From assembly GCA_947579665.1 (NCBI GenBank), contig OX388348.1:15562001-15626000 (forward strand): a stretch of 64,000 nt of DNA. The letters are read 5' to 3'. Origin of the DNA: Sympetrum striolatum (Eukaryota; Arthropoda; Insecta; Odonata; Libellulidae). The notes under the pieces are model-generated. The model was not told the origin of the DNA and made no database searches. It saw nothing but the letters and a program-made list of their open reading frames with translations. The translations under genes and the position numbers were made by a program. This document shows positions 47,635 to 59,039 of the stretch, piece after piece (position 1 is the first letter of the stretch; each line of letters starts with the position of its first letter).

Positions 47635-48195
47635 AACCATTTCCGAACATGATTATTATCCAATGATGTTGAATAGTAGCTTAAAAGAGACCTAAAATCT
47701 TTATAAATCCTAAAGTACCCTCAAATAAGAGGAAAATGTCGTACAACTGGTGTGAATTCTACTCGAATAATAGTAACGCCCTATGAGCCAGGGCTTCACC
47801 CTCATCCACGGATTACTCCTGTATTGTGAAGATCAGCTGTGATTATAGCAACGAAAACTACAATGTTAAATATCTTATGAGATCTGCCCATTACTAACCC
47901 CATGGTTTCTTTATTTCATCTATTAAAAATTTAACTAAACCGCAAGAAATAAAACGAATTTTTGTTGCTGGTTTCTCTTTTATTGAGATGATATGACAGT
48001 TTGGTAACAATATTTAGCTGGATCTAAGTTATACTCAAATACTTTGAGCTGAAAAAAACAGAAATAAATGTAATAATTCAAATCTCTTTGGGAAGGCTAT
48101 CATAAATACACAACTCCTAGCAAATTTAATGTTTAGATTATTGTAATATTTAGACTTACAAGAAAGCTTATATTTTTTTCTTGGAGAAAACAAAC
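47635..48195 (+). repeat. Interspersed repeat R4, copy 2
   Basis: Second copy of the ~550 bp family at 39180-39715, with the same order of conserved words and several indels. It sits between the two D2 repeats. Confidence 0.8.
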
Positions 48196-48299
48196 ACTTG
48201 ATGGGTGATCTCTTAAGAATCATATTTATAAAATAATCTATCATTTTTCAATACAACTCTACTGTGAGATTTAGTATGACTTCGTTGATTACTACTTTT

Positions 48300-48440
48300 A
48301 CTAGCTTATCTCACTCGCAAAAACCATTCGGAAACTTAAGTTTCAATTATCCAGTTGATTTTCTTATCCATCTCTGACAACTATACACAAAAATAACACC
48401 AACTTTTTCCAATTACTCCCCTACAATCCACAGACGCGTC
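48300..48440 (+). repeat. Local direct repeat D2, copy 2
   Basis: GTTTCAATTATCCAGTTGAT, TTTTCTTATCCATCTCTGACA and CTCCCCTACAA match the copy at 46920-47055. Confidence 0.75.
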
Positions 48441-48910
48441 AGACTCGTCGAAAAAAATTCCGTCTAATATCCAAATTTATTTTTCGCGTTTTGAAGCGTT
48501 TGGCAAAATGATCATTCCTGCGGCTCCACCATTGCGTTCAGTGCATTCCCGCGGGGCTGCGCGGCGGCTCCGTAAGTATCGAGCACTAAATATTTAATGT
48601 TGCGGAAATAATTGGTTTCTTGCAGTCCTGCGGAAAAAAGGGGTCGCAGCTGAGCGGTTGTGCATTCCCATCGAATCGCAAAACAGGCGCATTTCCATCT
48701 CGGATGAAAAACATTCGGAGGGAACGCTCCCGTGCATCTGATTGAAACACGCAAATACTGCTCTTTTTGGCCGAGAATGAGCGGAGTAATGAGGAACAAC
48801 CAGAAGTATACTGGGCCGTTTTCTTGGAATAACTTCGTGAAGTCTAAATTTGGTTTTATGCTTGGCGTTCACCGCATGACCTACGTGTTCTGCTAAGGAG
48901 AGGATCCCGA
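48441..48910. other. GC/CpG-rich island
   Basis: Contains a very GC-rich core (CGCGGGGCTGCGCGGCGGCT). Two overlapping minus-strand frames (92-95 codons) in different registers have no domain. Confidence 0.5.
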
Positions 48911-50382
48911 GGAAAACACATTAGTTTTTAATTCTAGGAATCCGCACGTCGAAATTTAAATATTTTATTAATGCAACGTACGTAATTATTTTTCTTTGAA
49001 TATTTTACTTTCCTGTACCTAATAATACAACTGCTAATAATTCTTTCATTATGATCAAAGGAATTTACGACCTACTTTATAAATTAATGATTTAATAATT
49101 TGAGATATTATGTTTTAAATATAATAGCTGTGAATCTGATGTTCATACCACTACTGACTAAAGAAATTTATTTTCAACATACTGCGACAAAGAACACTTT
49201 TGTTCTGCTGTTTATTTTAACCATACATTCCTCATGAAAATTACATTATCTTTTGCGTTGTGATATATCTTTCTCTTTCTTTCAACCTTCCTTACATACA
49301 TATCGCAGGTTGTTCACCCCCCTCTCTTTATGGGGCTTTTCTTCCCGTGACCCAAATTATAGTCTCATAGAAATAGTGTTATATAGTATCAATTATATTA
49401 TACAATCAAAATAGATTTATTAGGGAGAGTGAAGAAATTAGTCCCCCTCTTATGTCACGTCTTCAGTCTCTATCGATAATGTTAGGAATATTGTGCACTA
49501 TAGGATATCGATACATCACTATTGTGTTTAAACTTCATTTACTCTAATTCAAGGAAAAAGACAAGGGGATACATTGTTTTGAGGATGATATCTCGTCACC
49601 AGAGTATCTACTAGATGGATACTATAATAAACAATACTGTACTATCACTCAACATCAATGTACTATTCAATTTCCCTCTTTGTGTGATTTACAAACAGAG
49701 GTATATATTTAATTTCTGTCCCTCAGATAGAATGATAGAATAAATGGAGTAAGTATAAATAATAAAGGATTTTCTAGTTTTTCCAAAATAGACAATTACT
49801 ATTGAATAGAGACCATTGAGCACATTCATAAACGGAAAAATTAATTTCACATGAGGGACTAATATTTATGTAACTCACTGTAACCCATCCAAGACTATCA
49901 TCATCACCCTGAATAGCAATTCGTCCAAACTCAAGAGTGCGTACTCGATAGAGAATTATCAGTCCTTATCTGCAAGTCGTGTTGCACTTACTCAAGCGTA
50001 AATAATCAAAATTGCCACTCTCAAGTCTGAGCCATATCTCAGCTGCGTAAGTGGAAATAGCAGAAGAATGCTCAGCCTTGACCGTGCATTGATGACCTCT
50101 TAACTTCCTAATCCACTTCTCCAATCGTATCCCAGACTCAGTTTAGATACCCCGCTTCTCCTTCATGTTCAGACTAACTCTAATCAAATCTTCCGATAAT
50201 CCCGCTGACCGAGGCATATCGCATACTTTCCTACCCAAGCATCTCTACCACGTATCTGCGTAACAGTTCACTCTTTCCAATTCGCATTCATTGTGGAATC
50301 GGGATTGACAAACCATCCATTGTGCTCTTGCATAGCGTTGCTAAATTAAATTAGCCGGGTATCACACCCTATTGAATGAGCC
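48911..50382. other. AT-rich DNA, then mixed composition
   Basis: AT-rich to about 49880. From 49880 to 50380 composition is more balanced, but I could not follow a frame or find termini. Confidence 0.4.
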
Positions 50383-51269
50383 ACTCATTAACGAAATCAG
50401 TCGACTTGCATTAGAGGTCTGCATAAGAGTGCAAAGCAGGCAATCTATTGGGCTCGGGCCAAGGCCCAAACCCTGCAGATAATGTTTACTTCTCATTTTG
50501 CTAAAGGTTCTCATTTATCGAACTCGATTTTTGATTTTCAAAATTTATTTTCTTTTGGCATTATCACCTATTTTTAAAAATATCCATACTTAAAAATCAG
50601 TTATATATTAATAGGGTCAAATACTGAGGGGAGGGGGGTTGGTATAGATTGTAATTGAGGGTAGAATTCAGGGGTAGAAACAGAAAGGAAGGCAGAGAAA
50701 AAAGTTGTTGGATGATGTAAGGGGTGGGGTTTACTATAAGGAAATGAAGAAGATGGCACTGAATAAGGATTTTTAACTGCACATGAACCTACCAAAAGGT
50801 AGACACTCATGTATGTATGTATTAATAACTTTTTTTACGATATAGACCAGTATGAAACGAAATGGCTGCCTTTTATTTCAAAACCAGTTGTTCAATTTTT
50901 CAGAACCAATTTTCCAAAATTGCATTATTTTATATATCATTGTAAAATTGTTATTTTATTTTTTTCATCCCTGAAATTACTCACAAATTAATATACAACT
51001 TTTACGACAAAAATATTAATTAATTTTCGTTTAATCCAATTTATTACGATATTTTGACATTATTGAAGAAGTAATATATATATGTATTCCCAAATGACAT
51101 CGAAATATTCCATGGGAATTTAAGTGAATTTCGGACTCAAGTCGGGATTTAGAACAAAAATTTGTTCCTACGCCTACGTTCGGGCTCAACGACGAATGGG
51201 CCGGGCCTGGATTGAAATGTTCGGCCCATCCGGACCTCTAACTCATTAACGAAATCAGCCGACTTGCAT
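50383..51269. mobile_element. TIR element bordered by 29-bp direct repeats
   Basis: The element 50412-51240 (829 bp) begins TAGAGGTCTG and ends CGGACCTCTA (10-bp inverted ends, one mismatch), fitting the hAT-style YARNG start. GC-rich GGGCTCGGGCC and GGGCCGGGCC words lie just inside. Immediately outside on each side is the same 29-bp sequence (50383-50411 and 51241-51269, one mismatch) starting ACTCATTAACGAAATCAG. A hAT element should give only 8 bp. It carries repeat R1 inside (50600-50815) and no transposase. Confidence 0.75.
50600..50815 (+). repeat. Interspersed repeat R1, plus copy
   Basis: Homologous in inverted orientation to 2580-2780. Ends GCACATGAACCTACCAAAAG followed by ATGTATGTATGT. 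It is nested in the TIR element 50412-51240. Confidence 0.6.
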
Positions 51270-51720
51270 CGTCCTCTCTTTCGTGTTTAAACTTCGGATG
51301 ACTTACGGCCTATTGAACCCCGCCTGGAGACCCCTGCGCAGCGTGTAATCGGAGCCGGGTCTCCGCCGGGGCAATTTAAAAGATCCGCAGAGGTTTCCAT
51401 GTCATTAGAGGCGAAGAGATCCTTCGCGCAATTAGTTAACGGAGTGAGATATGGCCGACTATGCGGCGCGAAAGTTATTAACTGTAAAACGGTAACTCAC
51501 ATTTCCATCTCGTCTGCTCTCGGACGCTGGTTTCCGAGCTCCGGAGCATTTCGGAACCGCCATTGCGGGATGCGGCGATGGTCCCCTGAAATTAGTTTGT
51601 TCCAATTGAGGGATGTATTTGACTCAGAAATAGCTAGTCCTAGGCCAATTTATATGAGGGGAATTGTTCCGTTAGCTCACGCGTTCTGTGCACTGTCCAA
51701 GTGCACCTATGCTAAGTCAT
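51270..51720. other. GC/CpG-rich island
   Basis: CpG-rich with TTAATTA/GTTAAC-type AT words inside (CAATTAGTTAACGG). A 112-codon plus frame (51399-51737) has no recognisable domain. The mixture of homeodomain-like AT words and GC-rich DNA would suit a regulatory element, but this is only suggestive. Confidence 0.45.
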
Positions 51721-53330
51721 TTATTGAAATTATATAAAATATATATAAATATAAACGATAGGAATAACGAAGGTGAAATTTCCAAAAATTTAGTAATTCC
51801 TACCGTTTCCCCAATAATGGAGTGAGAAAGCCGTCACCAAGTGACGGTTTGCTCAATCAATTCTATTCAAAAGCACAATACAAAACGAAAATAAATAAGA
51901 GATGTATAACATGAAGCAGTATTATTGCTCGAAAGCTTTTACATAAATTTAAAAAAACAATTTAAATGCTTTGCACCATACAATATTCGAGTCCTATTTC
52001 ACAATTTTATACATATCCCGAGGAGGATTATTTATTACACCATCGTTTAAGACGAAGCACTTATATAATAGTTGATATCGCCAAGTTTTCGTTTATAAAT
52101 TGGGGGTTAGGGAATGAGATATTAAAAAATACGTTTCGAAAGTAAAATTGATCAAAATAAAATATGAGGAAAATAAAGCATCATTAAGTTAGAAAAGCCT
52201 TTTTTACATGATTTTAATAATTAAAATAACATATAAATATTTTAAATTGTCTATAAAATATTTGAGTCCACATTTTTACACAATACCGGAGGGGGCTTAT
52301 ACAGTATACACTGACCCCTAATTAAAAGCCTTTCAAAAGACAAATGAAACATACGTAGGACTGATTTTGCCAACTATTCGTATCTAAGTAGAGAGGTTGA
52401 GGGAAGGATCATTTTGCTTGAAAAGGTCTTCAAATCCTTACCGAAAAATAGAATGGAGTTTAGTTGGAGTTCATTGTGCAATATTGTAAGGAATTTGGAG
52501 TTTTTGTTATTTTTACTGTAAGAATCGTCAACCCGATAAAATAATTTGTGAGGTGGCAAAGAAACGAATTAAGCTGTGACTATGTAACGAGTGTAATTAT
52601 GGGTTATCCTTGATGTATTATATTAGGCACTAGAAGGATACTGTATAAACTCAGGTATTTTCATGAGTGTTCTGATGTGGTATGTTATGAGTGATATTAT
52701 TTCGGAATATTAATCTGTAAGTTTATTTATACAGTAAAAATACAGTCGAGGATTTGATTCATAGTGAAGACTGAGTAAAATGCTTTTTATAACGAGAAAT
52801 ACTTCTGAACCCCTAATTCATTCAAAACGGTCTATTTTTACAAATAAATAATTGGTTACACAACATTTCTATTAAAAAGAGCAGTACTTCAAAACAATGT
52901 CTAGGATAAAGCTTAACTCTTAATCCTAGTCCCGCAAGGAATCCCATGCGAGGGATTTACTCAAATTGCATTCAAAAGGGATTTCATCATCTCACGTATA
53001 CTTCTTCCGGATCTAAAATTTCCTTTTACAAAATGTGATGCCTTTATATTCCCATCATGGGTGTAGCTAGGATTTGCCTCGGGGATGGGTTTAGGGAAAT
53101 TTAGAGAACACACATTTGCCAGGGACAATATACATTTTCGCCGAAGTATAATGAAAGCTGAGACAGAGGGACGGCTGTACTATCAAATTTTATTTTTCAC
53201 TTAAATAACAATAAAGTTATTCTATTACTTTTGTGAAGATGGAATTTTCGGTTCTATAGTAATTAAAGAGGTCTAAAAACGTTTATGATAAATGAGTCGT
53301 TTACCTTTTGTGAATACATATCGGAAATCC
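51721..53330. other. AT-rich DNA, nothing recognised
   Basis: A CGTCACCAAGTGACGG palindrome lies at 51834-51849 on its own. Otherwise there are no frames or repeat ends. Confidence 0.4.
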
Positions 53331-53339
53331 CTACTCTCT

Positions 53340-53480
53340 CTAATACCGCCAAAAAATAGCTCTCAACCTCAAGGAAAACGGACATGAAAAAATTGTGCCT
53401 GAATTGGGAATTAGGACAGGTCTCAGGTCTTTTCGGATAAGTATTTTAATCATTGAACTACCATTCTACATTAAATCTAC
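53340..53480 (-). mobile_element. SINE S1 relic (left arm of a head-to-head pair)
   Basis: Minus strand: GAATGGTAGTTCAATGATTA (A-box region), then AAGACCTGAGACCTG, a decayed B box, then CAATTTTTTCATGTCCG and TTCCTTGAGGTTGAG. The order matches S1 at 35118-35025. Its partner lies at 53515-53625. Confidence 0.55.
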
Positions 53481-53514
53481 TTCTATATACGCTACCAAAA
53501 TATGATCTAAGAGC

Positions 53515-53625
53515 TGTTGATGCAGCAGTGTTGTTTAATGGTTGGAATAACTACTAGGTTCGAATCCCTGTCATATAGCTATTTTTCACGTCTTTGACAA
53601 CCTTGAGATAAAGCGCACGGTTTCC
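53515..53625 (+). mobile_element. SINE S1 relic (right arm of a head-to-head pair)
   Basis: TGTTTAATGGTTGGAATA resembles the A-box region. AGGTTCGAATCCCTG is a clear B box, then CTATTTTTCACGTC and ACAACCTTGAGA. The tRNA region is shortened between the boxes. Confidence 0.6.
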
Positions 53626-53859
53626 CGTGTAAAAGAATTCAATATCCATCTTACCTCATTTTATTTCTATATATAAAACATTGTCCAAATATATTTTGAT
53701 TAATATTGTATTTTAAAGAAATAAATGCTCTTTTTATAATCTAAATGGAAGAAATATTAATATTTATCATAAAGAATAATTAAGAATAATAATATCGCAT
53801 CAGTTCCATAGTACGTATTTTCCTTTCAGTATTTGTTTTGTTGCTGCGTGTTTAGCCCA

Positions 53860-54310
53860 GTTAGCATTACGTGAGGACAATTCGTTGGAGCAAAGCAATC
53901 CATTCACTCCCGTGCATTGTTTCCTATATGTTCACGCCATGAATTCTAATTCGCCCTTTAGCGGTACCCGACTGAGTTCCCGTTTTATCCAGCAGCGACG
54001 AATTTACGTCCCACGCATTACTTTTCACCATCGGAACCCTTTTAAGTTTCCCCCACGACAAAGTCCTTTGTATGTATGAACCTCGTCGCACCGACACTTG
54101 ACACGAGCTGATTAATTGGCCATACTCGCATCCCGATCGTAAAAGTCGCAGGTCGGAGCGCCCCCCTATTCCTGATCTTTTTTCAAAACCATCTTCTTTT
54201 ACGCTAAAGAAGAGATTTCTCGGATAGACCCTTTTCCCTTCCATCCATCTCCTCCATTGCACCCTTATTCGAAGGAACCCCGGCTTTATCACTAAATGGA
54301 CGGTGGTGGT
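53860..54310. other. GC-rich island with D3 copy 1
   Basis: CpG-containing block that includes direct repeat D3 (54111-54290). Frames of 64 (plus) and 129 (minus) codons have no domain. Confidence 0.45.
54111..54290 (+). repeat. Local direct repeat D3, copy 1
   Basis: TTAATTGGCCATAC, AAAAGTCGC-GGTC, GCGCCCCC, ACGCTAAAGAAGAGATTTCT and CTTCCATCCATCTCCTC recur in order at 55455-55615, about 1.34 kb away. Similarity stops at CCCCGGCTTTAT in both. Confidence 0.88.
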
Positions 54311-54725
54311 CATCTGACCACTTTTCAGCCTTTTAAATCAAAAATTTTTAAGTTTAATATTTTGCAATTTTTTTAAACCCTTTGACTTCGTGTAATACCA
54401 TCCCAAGTAAAATATGAACGAATTAAATTTTTTCTAACTCTAATATGGTACCAAATAATATGAAAACACTCCGCAAATTCTACAGAATGTATTTTTAAAA
54501 GGCGACTAGCTTCGTTCAGCCTGAAGATGTCGACGTATCGACGTTACTAGTTGCCTTTAAAAAACAATACATTCTGTGGAAGTTCCTGAATGTGTTTTAT
54601 TTCATTTAGTATGGCTTCCTTCCACAAATTAGCGGTCCGTCACATCAGATTCTTTAATATGTTAATTTTTACATCGTGTTGTACATGGATGCATAGCTAG
54701 GGGTCATTTGACCACTTTCTCTGTA
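54306..54725. repeat. Segment bounded by GGTCATYTGACCACTTT
   Basis: GGTCATCTGACCACTTTT (about 54309) and GGTCATTTGACCACTTTC (about 54706) bound a 400-bp segment in direct orientation. A partial AAATGACCACTT occurs again at about 55405. Each word is a GGTCA/TGACC palindrome. This may be a mobile-element border. Confidence 0.45.
54478..54581. repeat. Palindromic repeat with CTGAAGAT centre
   Basis: Left arm TTCTACAGAATGTATTTTTA-AAAGGCGACTAG, right arm CTAGTTGCCTTTAAAAAACA-ATACATTCTGTGGAA. The loop holds GCCTGAAGAT followed by GTCGACGTATCGACG, which forms its own stem. A foldback element or inverted duplication of a repeat end is likely. Confidence 0.75.
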
Positions 54726-55190
54726 TAAACCAAATATATACCTTTATCTGCGATATTTTAATATTTTAATAATTTATTGCATTAATAGTCATATAAATAA
54801 TGTTTCAAAGGAACTTAAGTATAGCGTGATTATTATTGTTAAAAGCCCTATCTATACAGGGAAGATTATGAACTATTCGCTGTAAATAAATATTCGTTTA
54901 TAAACTATCGATCGAAGGAAAAACAGTAATTTAATGTTGCTATAAGTATAAAGACATGCCTAACTCCTCTTCTGTTGATCTCTATGCCCTATCAAAAGGT
55001 GAATTTATAAAAACTGGTCTACACCACAGCAGATCCAAATGCAGCAACCCTATTATCTATTGTCCCCCACACCTTAGATTATTATTCTCTCCATGTTATT
55101 TTCCTTTGCCTTTTATTGGTTATGTTTGAAAAATTGTTATAGTAGTATTAGTATTGTTAAAAGTGCTTTGACAGTTTAGGTAATTTCGCA
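54726..55190. other. AT-rich DNA, nothing recognised
   Basis: No frame or repeat terminus identified. Confidence 0.4.
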
Positions 55191-55194
55191 CATC

Positions 55195-55268
55195 GGCTCC
55201 CACCGGGAATCGAACCCAGGAACGCTTTCAAAAGGCAAACGTGCTGTCCATTTGACTATTTGGGAGCC
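55195..55268 (-). tRNA. tRNA-like element, probably pseudogene or SINE head
   Basis: On the minus strand 74 nt begin GGCTCCCA and end TGGGAGCC, an unbroken 8-bp acceptor-type stem. A T-arm CTGGGTTCGATTCCCGG and an A-box-like TAGTCAAATGG are in place. The anticodon region (CGTTTGCCTTTTGAAAGCG) does not form a clean 5-bp stem with a 7-nt loop, so no amino acid can be assigned. No A-tail or repeat body is evident downstream. Confidence 0.5.
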
Positions 55269-55429
55269 CAAAATTGTTATATTATCACTGTAAATTGGCT
55301 TTTGCTATACGTGATAAATTTAAAAATAAATCAATAAAATATACTATTAAACTCTTCCAAAATGCGAAGAAACAATAAAATAGGTATTGAGAAGCGAAGT
55401 TGTTAAATGACCACTTCCCGTTCTTCTAG

Positions 55430-56250
55430 CTAGAGCGAAACTCCCATCCTTGTATTAATTGGCCATACGCGCATCGCGGTCATAAAAGTCGCTGGTCAAA
55501 GCGCCCCCTATCCGTGATCTTTTAAAAACCATCTCCTTTTACGCTAAAGAAGAGATTTCTTGGATAGACCCTTCTCCCTTCCATCCATCTCCTCTTCGCA
55601 GGGACCCCGGCTTTATAGGCGCGCATGGGTTGACACAGAGAAAGACAAATCGCAAAGAGTCCGGGACAGGGAGCTCTCTGAGTGGATGTGTGAGGCGAAA
55701 ATGGTCCGGGAGAGCTCTCTCCGAGGTGCCGGCGAAAGAGCCTGAAAGCCGTTTCAGATGAATTGTCCTTTGGCATTTATTGGAGAAGAAATTGAGATCT
55801 TCCTTTTTTCCCTCTCCAGAGGAAATAAAATCCGCTCGGATTTATATTTACTGTTTTTCGCGTCGGAATGGCGTCCCGGAATGGGATTAGCTTTGGCGCG
55901 CTTCTTGATGCCCTCTTGACTTCATCAATCGACTTGAGATATTTTCGCCGAGGATGGAAATGGCATCCGTGTTTTCCACCTTTAATTCCCCGCGGATTCC
56001 CGAATCCCGGCAACAAATTGAGGACTCGTTCGCTGAGGATTCCGCTCCTGCTCCGTCTATTTTTATCGCTGGGTGCATCCATTTTAATCAGCCGCTCGGC
56101 CGAAATTGGTATATATGCACGAATCTTTACAGAGAGAGTCTCCGTTTATCCTATACTCGGGCAACTCAACATTCATGACGGATGCCTCGCTGATATTTTC
56201 TGGGATAAAGTCGCGGAAAGTTCTTTGCCTGATTGAAGTTTCTTAGCTAC
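55430..56250. other. Large GC/CpG-rich island with D3 copy 2
   Basis: The longest CpG-rich block of this half. Overlapping frames on both strands (60-122 codons) with no domain. Direct repeat D3 copy 2 forms its left edge. Confidence 0.5.
55455..55615 (+). repeat. Local direct repeat D3, copy 2
   Basis: Same order of words as 54111-54290, differing by a few substitutions and short indels (for example one C less in the GCGCCCCC run). Confidence 0.88.
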
Positions 56251-59030
56251 ATATAATATACTTCGTCGAAATATTACTTCCCTTTGTCTAAGATTATTTA
56301 CAATTTACAAAGAATGTGACTCATCGTAAAAATGATTTTTTTATTTTAGAAGTTTATATATGACTATATGGTTAAATTACGCAGAAGTATATCAGATCAA
56401 TTAATAATGAAACAGTGTCTATAACCATACAAGAGTGTTCCATCATTCAGTAGGCTAATGTGTCCTGATATACCTTATTCAATTTCCTTACCCTCTTGGT
56501 AAATTATCTCACTCCCTAAGAAATCCAATATATATTGTCTTTGGCTTCTCCTTTGTCTTTTCTCTTGCACTCTACCGTCCACTACTTTCCTTAGCAACCT
56601 CGCCCCTCTTCAAACTACTTACTCATTTATCCTTATTCGACCCCTGATTAGAATGATGGGATTAAAAGAGACTGATCTGAAGTATAGTAACTAATTAGAA
56701 TAAATAAATAAGTAATTAAATAAGTAATTAAATATGAATGATTGTTGAATTTAGCTGATAGACGATTTTGTAATCATTTAATAACTTATCATGGCGATGA
56801 AAGTGTAATAATTCTACATTAAACAACGCATTGATTGCAGGTGAATTTCGAAAGAAAGATTTACCTGGTTAATGCATGCACGTCCTTAAGTTATCTTTAT
56901 ACTCGAATCGTATGTGTAATATTTGGCGCCTATTGAGTGAGGTAAAATCTGCCATTGATAAAGTTCCGATTTAATTTGCTATTATTCACGTCTGGCTTTC
57001 TTACATCACATAAGATAAATTCATGGACTTAATTAGATGTTATCGAGCTTTAGAATAGAAACATTTACAGAAATATAATGAAATTGAAGTAAAAGAGTGA
57101 TTCATGAAAATGAGGGTAAATAAAAAACTCTATGGAAGTGAAGAATTAATTCTCCATAACCCAATTTATCACAGTTTCCTTCACTATCTGTGAAGTATTA
57201 AAATTAAAAATCATTGCACCTTCAGTATAAGAAAAGGAGTTAGAAATTTAGCCTTTACTTTCTCACTCATCGAGGATACTAAGAGAGGAAAAAATACACG
57301 TAAGTGTAGCATAATATTATTACATAAAACGAACGTTGCCACCAAGCATCATACCTCATTCATACTTCATTAGTTTCATATAATCAGAGTGAAAAAAGAA
57401 AATAGATTCCCTCTCTGGGAGTGACGCTTAATTTAGCGCTATACAAAATACCATATGCATCTCACGATCAGTGGTTTTTTATGTTTGTTATAGTGGCCCA
57501 TCTTGTACGAATATTCGTAGGCTCTTGCAAAGTAGCTGCATCGCTTCTCTAGCGCTTTGTGACAATGCCTCGAGCAGACAAAGGGGAGCAGTGCGTGAAC
57601 AAAGGAATGATTCACGCTAACGCTTCTGATAGCGAGAGCTATGTGACGCCAGCAGATTCCGCCAGGCTACTCTCAGCCTTGAAGATAGAGCGGAAAATAC
57701 TTTGAGCATACTCTTCTACGCAGATGAGCTCCATGATAACTACCCCTAAGGCTACTCATCAAAAGCATTCCATTTTCATAGGTATCCTTCTCTGCGAGTG
57801 CACTGCTTCTGATTTATAATTACAGAGTAGAGCTAAGGATAAGGCAATGGATGTTGTAAGGGATGGATAAGTTAAGGGGGTCGAATTAAGCTTATCCTTT
57901 AATATATCAACAATATAACATGATAACAATGTCCTCTTTGTCAAAAATCTCACAAAATGCTATTTAAATGAGAAGAAGATTAAAATTTCCAATATTACCT
58001 TATGTGAAGATATTTTATAGTACTAAAGTAGAAAGTTTTGCTGTAGATATACGAATAAAATGTTAATGACTTAATTTCTCGCGAAGTTAGTCCTAAGCAG
58101 TTAGTCCTAGACAACCCATCTTTTATACAAATATTCTTTTAAGTGTTTTATATTTTCTTGCTTCATGCTAAAAAGCTCATCATCATAAATTAATTCACAT
58201 AAATCAATAAAAATGCATGCAAACTTGTGAATCGCTGCAGAGGAAGTGTGTAAATAAAATTTAATTAAGAAAAATAATTAATTTACCGAGCTTATATTCT
58301 GATAATTCATAGGCTACCACAAACATGTTCTTGTATAGACCTTATTGAAGTTGCTAATCATACAGCATAACAGATAATCACGGCATAATTATGATTGCTT
58401 TGAATAAACGTATGTACATACAAAGAATCGCCAATAAATTAATCGTTAAAACCTGATTAGTCAACAATTGAACTGTTAATAATAAAATAACACTCTGAGG
58501 ATGGATTTTACCATATCTCTACTTCCTTGAGCATGTTACCATTTCAACCTATTTACATTGCTTGACATAATTCATCCATTCAGTGTTGCTCAGCTTGAAT
58601 GATGATTTGAATATTTATGGGCTATTTCGAATAAATATGCACTAGTGAAAAAAGGAGATCACGTTGAGGAATAAAGGTATTTAATTAGGCATGATTACCT
58701 TCCGAAAAGTAACTAGTACCTCCTGAGAAGCAACTTTCAAGGAATTTTGAAAGGAACTACAGAGGATGAATAAAAAAAGAAAGGCGATTCTTATATTTAG
58801 CAATTTTCGAATAATCGACCGACAGGTAAGAAAGGAATATCTTATAGAGCTATAAGAAAAAAACAAAGAATAGGGCTGACAACCCTTGCCAAATACAATG
58901 TAAACTTACAAAATTATATTAATACACACTATTTTTACCTATACATCTACGCTGCTATTAACAATGCATACAACATAGACGTGGATAATAAATACATAAC
59001 GACACGATAAACAAAGATACTTCGGAGAAT
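56251..59030. other. AT-rich DNA with one mixed patch
   Basis: 56700-56735 holds AAATAAGTAATT repeats. 57470-57740 is somewhat GC-richer but without a followable frame. The remainder shows nothing recognisable. Confidence 0.4.
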
Positions 59031-59039
59031 ATTTTCCTA

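Noticed and set aside
51399..51737. 112-codon conserved-looking frame
   Set aside because: No recognisable domain, no splice or codon evidence. It lies in a CpG-rich island where stops are rare.
54306..54725. Nuclear-receptor response element from GGTCA/TGACC palindromes
   Set aside because: The words more likely reflect a repeated sequence border. Two occurrences in repeat DNA are not evidence of regulation.
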